Positions 1-6,472 of a stretch of DNA of 8,316 bases are shown here, piece after piece (the stretch's first letter is position 1; every line of letters begins with the position of its first letter). Source of the stretch: Streptomyces sp. NRRL WC-3549 (GTDB taxonomy: Bacteria > Actinomycetota > Actinomycetes > Streptomycetales > Streptomycetaceae); contig NZ_KL585411.1 in the NCBI RefSeq assembly GCF_000721935.1, forward strand, positions 31,567 to 39,882, written 5' to 3'. The translations under genes and the position numbers were made by a program. Under the pieces are notes generated by a model. It was not told the origin of the DNA. It saw nothing but the letters and a program-made list of their open reading frames with translations, and made no database searches.

Positions 1-1388
1 CCTACCGGGTGGTCACCCATGAGCTGGCCGCCGAGACCCGGTGGCTGACCCGGCTCGCCGTCCGGGCCTGCGCCGGGGACCTCGCCCTGCGGGACCACGC
101 CCCCTGGGCCCTGCACACGGCGATCCGGGAGCTGCTGGTCCGGGTCCCCGTCTACCGGCCGTACGTCACCGCGGGGGGCCCGCCGACGGAGCTCGCCGAG
201 TCGGCGCTGCCGCCCCAGGCGGTACGGGACGCGAAGGCCGCGTTCTCCGTGCCGCAGGAGGCCACGGCCGTGGACGTGGTGCGGGAGCTGGCGCTCGGCC
301 GGCTGGGCGCGGGCGAGGAACACGCCGAGTTCTGTGCCCGGTTCGCCCAGACGGCGTCGGCACTGCACGCCAAGTCGGTGGAGGACACGGCGTTCTACCG
401 GTACGTCCCGTTGCTCTCGGCGACCGAGGTGGGCGGCGACCCGGGCCGGCCGGCGGTGTCCCCGGAGGAGTTCCACGCGTACTGCGCCCGCGTCGCCCGC
501 GACTGGCCGGCCACCGGCACGGTGCTGACCACGCACGACACCAAGCGCAGCGGTGACGTCCGGGCCCGGATCGCCGTCCTCTCGGAGTGCCCGGAGCGCT
601 GGGCCGCGCTGGTGGCGCGGCTGTCCCGGGCGGCCGGGGTGGCGGCGCCGGATCCGCAGCTGGCCTGGCAGGCCTGGCAGTCGGCGTACGGCTGCGCGGG
701 GCTGCCGGCCGCGGAGGCGGCGGGCAGGCTGGAGCCGGCGCTGCTGAAGGCGGTCCGGGAGGCGGGCCTGTTCACCAGCTGGACCGAGCCGGACCCGGCG
801 TACGAGCGAGCGGTGACCGACTTCGTGGCGGCGGGCCCGGGCAGCGGCACCGGCGAGGTCCGCTCGGCGCTGACCCGGTTCGCGGCGGCCCTGGAACCCT
901 TCGTGCGGGCCAATGTGCTGGGGGCGGCGCTGGTGCACCTCACCATGCCGGGCGTGCCCGATCTCTACCAGGGCACGGAGCGGGAGTACCTCGCCCTGGT
1001 GGACCCGGACAACCGCCGCCCGTTCGGCCGCCCGCCCGAGGGGCGCGACGACGACCCCAAGGCGGAGGTCACTGCGGCGGCGCTGCGGCTGCGCCGGGAG
1101 CGTCCCGGGCTCTTCGGCGAGTCGGGCACCTACGCCCCGCTGGGGGCCCGGGGCCCGGCGGCCGCCCACTGCCTGGCGTTCTGCCGGTCCGGGGACGTGG
1201 TCACGGCGGTGACGCGGCTGTCGCTGCGGCTCGCGGAGGAGGGCGGCTGGCGCGGCACGGCGCTGACGCTGCCCGACGGTGGCCGGTGGCGCGATCTGCT
1301 CACCCCGGGGCGGGAGTTCACCGGCCCCGAGGTGGCCGTGGCGGAGCTGTTCGCGGACCGGCCGGTGGCGCTGCTCGTCAGGGCCTGA
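1..1388 (+). CDS. treY: Maltooligosyl-trehalose synthase, C-terminal part (5' end outside window)
   Basis: A GH13-family intramolecular transglycosylase that converts the terminal alpha-1,4 bond of a maltodextrin into an alpha,alpha-1,1 (trehalosyl) bond, the first step of the TreY-TreZ trehalose route in the cytoplasm. The reading frame is open from base 3, so the start lies upstream. About 461 codons are visible of the roughly 750-800 usual for the family. Visible TreY hallmarks are FYRYVPLLSATEVGGDP (from about base 393), the GH13 region IV block THDTKRSGDVRARI at 531-572 with the transition-state Asp at 537-539, and GVPDLYQGTE followed by LVDPDNRRPF near 951-1026. The catalytic nucleophile and acid blocks (regions II and III) should lie before the window. 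One oddity is Gly at 552-554, where I recall many TreY proteins having Glu (KRSED). The gene converges on the FHA gene with a 24-bp gap. The family call is secure from these motifs. Confidence 0.95.
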   Translation, partial: YRVVTHELAAETRWLTRLAVRACAGDLALRDHAPWALHTAIRELLVRVPVYRPYVTAGGPPTELAESALPPQAVRDAKAAFSVPQEATAVDVVRELALGRLGAGEEHAEFCARFAQTASALHAKSVEDTAFYRYVPLLSATEVGGDPGRPAVSPEEFHAYCARVARDWPATGTVLTTHDTKRSGDVRARIAVLSECPERWAALVARLSRAAGVAAPDPQLAWQAWQSAYGCAGLPAAEAAGRLEPALLKAVREAGLFTSWTEPDPAYERAVTDFVAAGPGSGTGEVRSALTRFAAALEPFVRANVLGAALVHLTMPGVPDLYQGTEREYLALVDPDNRRPFGRPPEGRDDDPKAEVTAAALRLRRERPGLFGESGTYAPLGARGPAAAHCLAFCRSGDVVTAVTRLSLRLAEEGGWRGTALTLPDGGRWRDLLTPGREFTGPEVAVAELFADRPVALLVRA

Positions 1389-1412
1389 CGCGACGCGCCG
1401 TGGGCACGGGGG

Positions 1413-1979
1413 TCACTGCGGCGGGAGCTGCGCGGGTGAGGTGAGCAGGAAGGCCACCCGGCCGAAGCTGACCTGGTCACCGGCGCGCACCGGGACGGCG
1501 CCGATGACCCGTCGGCCGTTGACGCAGGTGCCGTTCGTGGAGCCGAGGTCGCGGAGGATCCACCGGCTGCCGTGGGCGGTCAGCTCGGCGTGCCGGCGCG
1601 ACACGGTCTCGTGGCTGAGCCGCAGTCCGTTGCCCGGGTCGCGGCCTATGTGCAGCGGGTGCGGACCGGGCACGGGCAGCAGGAGCTTGGGCAGCCGCTC
1701 GGACTGCCAGGCCCGCCGCAGCCGCGCCGGGAACGCGGAGGCCCCGCCCACCGCGCGGAGGAGTCCACGGCTCCAGCGTCCGCCGGACTCCAGGTCGGCG
1801 GTGAGCACCGCGAGGTCCTCGGACCGCCGGGCGGTCAGCGCGAGTTCCATCCGCCGCAGGAAGGTGTCCTGGGAGAGCTTGCCCTGGGCCACGCCGTCCC
1901 TCAGAGCGTCGAGAGCACGGTCGCGCTGGGCGTCCGACAGCCGCGCGGGGTACGTGGAGTGCTCGAAGGATGACGTCAC
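1413..1979 (-). CDS. DUF1707 and FHA domain protein
   Basis: A 188-residue protein, probably cytoplasmic since no signal peptide or membrane segment is seen. Residues about 11-64 match DUF1707, a short actinobacterial helical module (LSDAQRDRALDALRDG, then GKLSQDTFLRRMELALTA and SEDLAVLTADL). Residues about 98-180 form an FHA domain with the phosphopeptide-binding residues in place: IGRD (Arg113), S127-R-R-H130, and the STNG turn (Asn149). FHA domains bind phosphothreonine, so the protein is likely a reader in Ser/Thr kinase signalling; its partner is unknown and no kinase gene is visible nearby. The start is GTG at 1979, chosen because DUF1707 begins just after it and the next Met is inside the domain. 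Only a weak GGA ribosome site precedes it, with a 13-bp palindrome just upstream. The gene diverges from the GNAT gene and converges on treY. Domain calls are firm; the cellular role is inference. Confidence 0.9.
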   Translation of the reverse strand: MTSSFEHSTYPARLSDAQRDRALDALRDGVAQGKLSQDTFLRRMELALTARRSEDLAVLTADLESGGRWSRGLLRAVGGASAFPARLRRAWQSERLPKLLLPVPGPHPLHIGRDPGNGLRLSHETVSRRHAELTAHGSRWILRDLGSTNGTCVNGRRVIGAVPVRAGDQVSFGRVAFLLTSPAQLPPQ

Positions 1980-2142
1980 GGTCCGATTGTCGGGCCGACA
2001 GGGCTGGGGTGTCCAGCAGAAGGCCGCTTCGGGCCGCCCTGACCTGCGCGGCAGCGGAAAAGCGGTAGGCCGTGGGCGCGGGGGTTGCTACCGTCACGCC
2101 CGCCGCCGCCCCCGCGCCGGCGAACCGCGCCCTGGAGTACCT
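1980..2142. promoter_or_regulatory. Divergent intergenic region of FHA and GNAT genes
   Basis: These 163 bp separate the two divergently read start codons and must hold both promoters if neither gene is transcribed from further away. On the plus strand TACCGT at 2089-2094 fits the loose actinobacterial -10 pattern TAnnnT about 50 bp before the GNAT start, but there is no good TTGAC-like -35 at standard spacing. No convincing -10/-35 pair was found on the minus strand. A clear GGAG at 2134-2137 lies 5 nt before the GNAT GTG. A separate palindrome near the FHA start is listed on its own. The promoter assignment is tentative. Confidence 0.4.
1988..2000. promoter_or_regulatory. 13-bp palindrome in the FHA gene leader, possible operator
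   Basis: TGTCGG-G-CCGACA is a perfect inverted repeat with 6-bp arms and one central base. It ends 8 bp upstream of the GTG start of the FHA gene, so it overlaps the expected ribosome-binding zone or the 5' leader. A bound repressor could block expression, but a GC-rich palindrome this short can arise by chance. As an RNA it would not form a good hairpin because the loop is one base. An operator role is inference only. Confidence 0.25.
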
Positions 2143-3096
2143 GTGCCCCTTGCCCCACTGGACCTGATCATCCGTCACCTCGAAGGGCCCGAGGAGCTCG
2201 GCCTCTTCCTCGGCCTGCCGTACGTCCTGGACCACGAGGTGGCCGACGACCTCGCGGCCGGCCGCCGCCCTCCCGAGTGGATGTGGGTGGCACTGCGCGG
2301 TGGGCGGGTGGCCGCCCGGCTCTCGTGGTGGACCGATGAGCGCGGGGGCGGCCCGCGGTTCCTGGACTTCTTCGACCTGGACGACACCCTGCCGGAGCCG
2401 GAGCGCGGTGAGATCGGGCTGCGACTGCTGGAGACGGCGACGGCCGCGGTGATACCCGCCGGGGCGCCCCGTCCCGAGTACGGACGGTTCGTCCCGCCGG
2501 ACTGGCGTAAGGATCCCGCCGCCCGTGAGGTGGTCGAGGCGCGGCTGCGGGTCATGGCGGCGAGCGGTGCCCGTGTCCTGGTGGAGCGGCTGCGCCTGGA
2601 GTGGCGCGCGGGCACGCCCGTGCCGAAGGACGAGGGCCGGCTGATGTTCCGTCAGGTCAGGGACCGGGAGGACCTGGTCGCCCTGATGGCCGCGGTGGTG
2701 GACGGCACCCTGGACGCCCACGGCCGGGCGGACCTGGCGTCCGGGCTGACCGCACGCGAGGCCGCCGAGAAGCAGTACGAGGAGGAGTTCGCGCAGCTGA
2801 GGTCCCCACGGGAGTGGTGGCGGGTCGCGGAACTCCCGGGTGGAGAACCGGTCGGCTTCGTGGTCCCGGCCCGCAACAACTACCACCCGATGATCGCGTA
2901 CATCGGAGTGCTGCCGGCCCACCGGGGCCACGGCTACGTCGACGACGTCCTCGCCGAGGGCACCCGGGTGCTCGCGGCCCGGGGCGTGGAGCGGATCAGG
3001 GCCGCCACCGACCTCGGCAACGCGCCGATGGCGAAGTCCTTCGCACGCCTGGGATACGTGAACTTCGAGCGCGCCGTCGACATGGTGTGGGACTGA
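2143..3096 (+). CDS. GNAT family N-acetyltransferase, two-part
   Basis: A 317-residue protein. The C-terminal half (about 165-317) is a GNAT fold that should bind acetyl-CoA. Motif A is visible as GVLPAHRGHGYVDDVL (residues 255-270), with the pyrophosphate-loop segment R261-G-H-G264. Near the end, ATDLGNAPMAKSFARLGYVNFE has the Asn and the F-x-x-x-G-[FY] pattern common in GNATs. The N-terminal half (about 1-155) has no clear motif A and may be a degenerate GNAT repeat, giving a tandem architecture. The substrate cannot be read from sequence; a small amine, an antibiotic or a protein are all possible. The reading frame stays open far upstream, into the antisense of the FHA gene. GTG at 2143 was chosen because GGAG at 2134-2137 is 5 nt away and homology-like sequence begins there. 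The gene is monocistronic by position and converges on the GH1 gene across a 23-bp gap with a hairpin. Confidence 0.88.
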   Translation: MPLAPLDLIIRHLEGPEELGLFLGLPYVLDHEVADDLAAGRRPPEWMWVALRGGRVAARLSWWTDERGGGPRFLDFFDLDDTLPEPERGEIGLRLLETATAAVIPAGAPRPEYGRFVPPDWRKDPAAREVVEARLRVMAASGARVLVERLRLEWRAGTPVPKDEGRLMFRQVRDREDLVALMAAVVDGTLDAHGRADLASGLTAREAAEKQYEEEFAQLRSPREWWRVAELPGGEPVGFVVPARNNYHPMIAYIGVLPAHRGHGYVDDVLAEGTRVLAARGVERIRAATDLGNAPMAKSFARLGYVNFERAVDMVWD

Positions 3097-3099
3097 CCG

Positions 3100-3119
3100 G
3101 GGCCCGCCGGGCGGGGCCC
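3100..3119. terminator. GC hairpin between convergent GNAT and GH1 genes
   Basis: The 23-bp gap between the two stop codons is almost wholly an imperfect inverted repeat: GGGCCC at 3100-3105 pairs with GGGCCC at 3114-3119, and two more G-C pairs can form inside with a single-base bulge. There is no T tract on either side, so it is not a classic intrinsic terminator. Tail-less GC hairpins at gene ends are often suggested as terminators in streptomycetes. Being symmetric, it could serve both converging transcripts. Confidence 0.4.
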
Positions 3120-4475
3120 TCAGCCGGTGCCCGCCGCGCGCTGGGCGCGGATCAGGTCCCGGTACCAGGTGTACGACTCCTTGGGCGTGCGCCGGAGCGT
3201 CGCGTAGTCGATGTGGACGAGCCCGAAACGCTTGCCGGCGCCCTCGGTCCACTCCACGTTGTCGGTGAGTGACCAGGTGAAGTAGCCGCGTACGTCGACG
3301 CCCGCGTCGATGGCCGACCGCAGGGCCTTCAGGTGTCCCTCCAGGTAGGCGATGCGGCGGCCGTCGGCGACGGGTTCGTCGACGGCGCAGCCGTTCTCGG
3401 TGATGTAGACGGGGGGCAGCCGGTCGCCGAAGCGGTCCCGGAGCTGCCCGAGGGTCTCGGTGAGCCCTTCGGGGACGACGGGCCAGCCGAAGTCGGTGGT
3501 CTCGTACCCCTGTATCTCCCGGATTCCGAAGGGCAGGCCCTCCGGCATGCGGTAGCCGGAGAAGGAGTCCAGGGCCTCCGGCTTCGGGGCGCCGACGAGG
3601 GTGGGGTTGTAGTAGTTGACGCCGTACCAGTCGAGCGGGGTGGAGATGACCCCGAGGTCGTCCTCCACGGGACCCGGCATGAGGGAGGCGAAGCCCTCGT
3701 CGGGGTAGCGGCCGGTCAGCACGGGGTCGGCGAACAGCCAGTTGGTGAGGGTGTCGTAGAGCTCCGCGCCCATGCGGTCCTCGTCCGTGTCACCGGCCGT
3801 CCAGACGGGCGTGTGGGACAGGGCGAGGCCGATGTTCCCGGCCCCGGCCGCGCGCAGCGCCCGTACGGCGAGGCCGTGCGCGAGCAGTTGGTGGTGGGCG
3901 GCGGGCAGCGCGTCGAAGAGCAGGGTGCGGCCGGGGGCGTGCTCGCCGAGCGCGTACCCGAGCATGGTGACCTCGGCCGGTTCGTTGATGGTGATCCACA
4001 TGGGGACGCGGTCGGCGAGCCGTTCCGCGACGATGCCCGCGTACTCGGCGAAGCGGTAGGCGGTGTCCCGGTGGAGCCAGCCGCCCTCCTCCTCCAGCGC
4101 GAGCGGGGTGTCCCAGTGGTAGAGGGTCGGGGCGGGGGTGACGCCGCGGGCGCAGAGCTCGTCGACGAGCCGGTCGTAGAAGTCCAGCCCGGCGGGGTTG
4201 ACCGCGCCGCTGCCGCCGGGGACGACCCGGGGCCAGCTGACGGAGAAGCGGAAGGCGTCCGCGCCGAGTCCGGCGAGCAGGGCGACGTCCTCCCGGTAGC
4301 GCTCGTGGAAGCCGGTGCCCCGGGTGGTGTCGGTGCCGTCCTTGATCCTGCCCTGCGCGGCGAAGGCGTCCCAGCCGGAGAGGCCCTTGCCGTCGGTGTC
4401 GTGCGCCCCTTCGGTCTGGAAGGCTGAGGCGGACGCGCCCCAGAGGAAACCGGGGGGAAAGATCGGCACGGTCAT
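3120..4475 (-). CDS. Glycoside hydrolase family 1 beta-glucosidase
   Basis: A 451-residue retaining beta-glycosidase of full family length that probably removes glucose from the non-reducing end of cellobiose or other beta-glucosides. Without a signal peptide it is likely cytoplasmic. GH1 landmarks occur in order: FPPGFLWGASASAFQTEGA with Gln20; FRFSVSWPRV; LYHWDTP with His120; the acid/base Glu165 in TINEP; YGVNYYNP (residues 284-291); the nucleophile Glu360 in YITENG; and WSLTDNVEWTEG near the end, with Trp401, Glu408 and Trp409 for sugar binding. All key residues are present, so the enzyme should be active. The ATG start at 4475 has a strong GGAGG (complement at 4481-4485) 5 nt upstream. 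It diverges from treZ over a 215-bp region containing an inverted repeat, so the two may respond to a shared signal. Substrate preference (glucoside, galactoside or fucoside) cannot be fixed from sequence alone. Confidence 0.95.
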   Translation of the reverse strand: MTVPIFPPGFLWGASASAFQTEGAHDTDGKGLSGWDAFAAQGRIKDGTDTTRGTGFHERYREDVALLAGLGADAFRFSVSWPRVVPGGSGAVNPAGLDFYDRLVDELCARGVTPAPTLYHWDTPLALEEEGGWLHRDTAYRFAEYAGIVAERLADRVPMWITINEPAEVTMLGYALGEHAPGRTLLFDALPAAHHQLLAHGLAVRALRAAGAGNIGLALSHTPVWTAGDTDEDRMGAELYDTLTNWLFADPVLTGRYPDEGFASLMPGPVEDDLGVISTPLDWYGVNYYNPTLVGAPKPEALDSFSGYRMPEGLPFGIREIQGYETTDFGWPVVPEGLTETLGQLRDRFGDRLPPVYITENGCAVDEPVADGRRIAYLEGHLKALRSAIDAGVDVRGYFTWSLTDNVEWTEGAGKRFGLVHIDYATLRRTPKESYTWYRDLIRAQRAAGTG

Positions 4476-4690
4476 CTCGGCCTCCAGCAGCCGTCAGAGG
4501 GACCTGGTACTCGTTCCGGGTGCTCCTGCCCATGTCCGCCGCGTATGAGCACCCGCCGGCAGGGCAATGATCAGGACCAGACCTTAATCGCCAGGTGCGG
4601 ATCCGCTCCAGTGCCCCGGGGCCGTGCGTGCGCCTTCCGCCGGTCATGGGCCCGGGGCGGCCCCGCCGGTTCGTGGACGAGGAGTGGTGG
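4476..4690. promoter_or_regulatory. Divergent promoter region of GH1 and treZ
   Basis: These 215 bp lie between the two start codons and are locally less GC-rich around 4565-4590, as expected of a promoter. They contain the GGAGG site of the GH1 gene at 4481-4485 (minus strand), a 9-bp inverted repeat at 4517-4555, and GGAG at 4681-4684 six bases before the treZ ATG. TTAATC at 4583-4588 is the most AT-rich hexamer on the plus strand and a possible -10 for treZ, without a convincing -35. I see no copy of the TGGGAGCGCTCCCA-type operator that CebR uses at cellobiose genes. Confidence 0.5.
4517..4555. repeat. 9-bp inverted repeat with 21-bp spacer, candidate operator
   Basis: CGGGTGCTC at 4517-4525 is perfectly repeated in inverted orientation as GAGCACCCG at 4547-4555. 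The arm centres are 30 bp apart, close to three helical turns, so two half-sites would lie on the same DNA face. The repeat is 41 bp from the GH1 start and 135 bp from the treZ start. It could be a paired protein-binding site, or in a transcript crossing it a 9-bp stem with a 21-nt loop. The regulator is unknown. Confidence 0.45.
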
Positions 4691-6451
4691 ATGCAGTTCG
4701 AGGTGTGGGCCCCTCAGGCCGCGTCGGTCCTGCTGGCGACGGCGGGCGGGCGGCGGCCGATGGAGCGTGATCCGCTGCGTGCGGGCTGGTGGGCGGCCGA
4801 GGCCGAGGCGGTGGACGGCGACCGCTACGGCTTCGTGCTCGACGACGGCCCCGTCCTGCCCGATCCGCGCTCCCGCCGCCAGCCGGACGGTCCCGACGGC
4901 GAGAGCGCGGTGGTCGACCAGGAGGCGTACGCCTGGCGCCACCCGTGGGCCGGACGCGGACTGCCGGGCGCCGTGCTGTACGAGCTGCACATCGGGACGT
5001 TCACCGAGGCGGGCACCTTCGACGCGGCGGCCGGACGGCTCGGCCATCTGGTGGACCTGGGTGTCACCCATGTGTCGCTGATGCCGGTCTGCCCCTTCCC
5101 CGGCACGCACGGGTGGGGGTACGAGGGCGTGTCGCTGTGGGCGGTGCACGAACCGTACGGCGGGCCGGAGGGCCTGAAGCGCTTCGTGGACGCGGCACAC
5201 GGTCTGGGCCTGGCCGTCGTGCTGGACGTGGTCCACAACCACCTGGGCCCCTCCGGCAACCACCTCCCGGCCTTCGGCCCGTACTTCACCGACACCCACC
5301 ACACGCCGTGGGGCTCGGCCGTCAACCTCGACGCCCCGGGCTCGGACGAGGTCCGCGCGTATCTGCTGGGCAGTGCGCTGGCCTGGCTGCGGGACTACCG
5401 GCTCGACGGGCTGCGGCTGGACGCGGTCCACGCGCTCGCGGACGACCGGGCGCTGACCTTCCTGGAGGAGCTGTCCACGGCGGTCGACGCGCTCGCCGTG
5501 GAGGTGGGCCGCCCCCTGCCGCTGATCGCCGAGTCCGACCTGTGCGACCCGCGGACGACGACGCCGAGGCCCGAGGGCGGCCTCGGGCTGCACGCCCAGT
5601 GGAACGACGACTTCCACCACGCGCTGCACACCGCGCTGACCGGTGAGTCGCAGGGCTACTACGCCGACTTCGCCGCCGCCCCGCTGGCCGCGCTCGCCAA
5701 GACGGTGACCGCCGCGTTCTTCCACAACGGCACGTACTCCAGCTTCCGGGGCCGCACGCACGGCCGGCCCGTGGACATCACCCGGACCCCCGCCCACCGC
5801 TTCGTCGGCTACGCCCAGACGCACGACCAGATCGGCAACCGCGCGCTCGGCGACCGCCTCGCCTCGTCCCTGTCCCCCGGACTCCAGGCGTGCGCGGCGG
5901 CCCTGGTGCTCACCGGGCCGTTCACCCCGATGCTCTTCATGGGCGAGGAGTGGGGCGCCCGCACTCCGTGGCAGTTCTTCACCGACCACACCGATCCGGA
6001 GCTCGCCCGTGCCGTACGCGAGGGCAGGAGACGGGAGTTCGCGGCGCACGGCTGGGCGGCCGAGGACGTCCCCGACCCGCAGGACCCGGACACGCGGGCC
6101 CGTTCGTGCCTCGACTGGAGCGAACCGGAGCGGGAACCGCACGCCCGGATGCGGGCCTGGTACCGCGAGCTGATCGCGCTGCGCCACGCCATGCCCGACC
6201 TCTGCGATCCGGACCTGGCCGCGGTCCGGACGGCGTACGACGAGGGGGCGCGCTGGATCGCCTACCGCCGGGGCGACCTACGGGTCGCGGTCAACCTCGC
6301 CGACGCACCGGCCGCCGTCCCGCTGGGGCTCGGACGGCACCGCGCGGGCGGGGGCCGGGTACTGGCCGCCTGGACGCCCGTGGAAGCCCCGGGCGCCGAC
6401 GGGGTGCTGCGCCTGCCGCCCGAGTCGTGCGTGGTGCTGGCCGACGACTGA
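4691..6451 (+). CDS. treZ: Maltooligosyl-trehalose trehalohydrolase
   Basis: A GH13-family cytoplasmic enzyme of 586 residues, near the usual family length, that hydrolyses the alpha-1,4 bond next to the trehalosyl end made by TreY and so releases free trehalose. The N-terminal beta-sandwich module starts at MQFEVWAPQA. The barrel follows with AVLYELHIGTFTEAGTF (from about residue 94), region I DVVHNH (179-184), region II GLRLDAVHAL with nucleophile Asp244, region III LIAESDL with acid Glu281, and region IV THDQIGNRALGDR with Asp379. QWNDDFHHALH (303-313) is a TreZ signature. Cys285 sits where I recall Asn in many TreZ proteins (ESDLND), outside the catalytic triad. The frame is open further upstream, but ATG 4691 is preferred because GGAG at 4681-4684 is 6 nt away and the family N-terminus starts there. 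Its partner treY lies 3.3 kb upstream on the same strand, separated by three unrelated genes, so treZ must have its own promoter. Confidence 0.96.
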   Translation: MQFEVWAPQAASVLLATAGGRRPMERDPLRAGWWAAEAEAVDGDRYGFVLDDGPVLPDPRSRRQPDGPDGESAVVDQEAYAWRHPWAGRGLPGAVLYELHIGTFTEAGTFDAAAGRLGHLVDLGVTHVSLMPVCPFPGTHGWGYEGVSLWAVHEPYGGPEGLKRFVDAAHGLGLAVVLDVVHNHLGPSGNHLPAFGPYFTDTHHTPWGSAVNLDAPGSDEVRAYLLGSALAWLRDYRLDGLRLDAVHALADDRALTFLEELSTAVDALAVEVGRPLPLIAESDLCDPRTTTPRPEGGLGLHAQWNDDFHHALHTALTGESQGYYADFAAAPLAALAKTVTAAFFHNGTYSSFRGRTHGRPVDITRTPAHRFVGYAQTHDQIGNRALGDRLASSLSPGLQACAAALVLTGPFTPMLFMGEEWGARTPWQFFTDHTDPELARAVREGRRREFAAHGWAAEDVPDPQDPDTRARSCLDWSEPEREPHARMRAWYRELIALRHAMPDLCDPDLAAVRTAYDEGARWIAYRRGDLRVAVNLADAPAAVPLGLGRHRAGGGRVLAAWTPVEAPGADGVLRLPPESCVVLADD

Positions 6452-6472
6452 CCGCCGGGGACGCGACCGGTC

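Noticed and set aside
1398..1409. Small hairpin CCGT-GGGC-ACGG between treY and the FHA gene
   Set aside because: The 4-bp stem is not distinguishable from chance at this GC content.
1971..1978. TGACGTCA palindrome at the FHA start codon
   Set aside because: It is eight bases that encode the first residues of the protein; no independent support for a binding site.
1279..2142. Upstream extension of the GNAT frame to position 1279
   Set aside because: The extension lies antisense to the FHA gene and overlaps treY; GTG at 2143 with GGAG 5 nt upstream fits the domain boundary.
1477..3252. 591-codon open frame on the minus strand across the FHA, GNAT and GH1 genes
   Set aside because: It crosses three genes whose reading frames carry clear family motifs; its product is low-complexity Arg/Pro/Ala/Gly typical of antisense frames in GC-rich DNA, with no recognisable domain.
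3333..4427. 364-codon plus-strand open frame opposite the GH1 gene
   Set aside because: It is a Gly/Val/Glu-rich shadow of a gene with both GH1 catalytic glutamates and a strong ribosome site.
4502..4596. ACCTGG at 4502-4507 and CCAGGT at 4591-4596 as an outer inverted repeat around the 9-bp one
   Set aside because: Only six bases match and the arms are about 90 bp apart; expected by chance.
4595..4690. Longer treZ starting at 4595 with 32 more residues
   Set aside because: The added residues look like untranslated GC-rich leader; the GGAG before ATG 4691 and the family-typical MQFEVWAP start favour the shorter form.
4545..5081. Plus-strand frame starting inside the GH1-treZ gap, with a TTA codon
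   Set aside because: It overlaps the start of treZ out of frame, has Arg/Pro-rich shadow composition and lacks a good ribosome site, so the TTA is not taken as bldA-dependent control.
4571..6187. 538-codon open frame antisense to treZ
   Set aside because: The treZ strand has every GH13 catalytic block; the antisense product has no domain and shows the composition expected of a shadow frame.
6452..6472. Possible terminator between treZ and the M24 gene
   Set aside because: Only 4-bp complementary stretches are present and there is no T tract; too weak to call.
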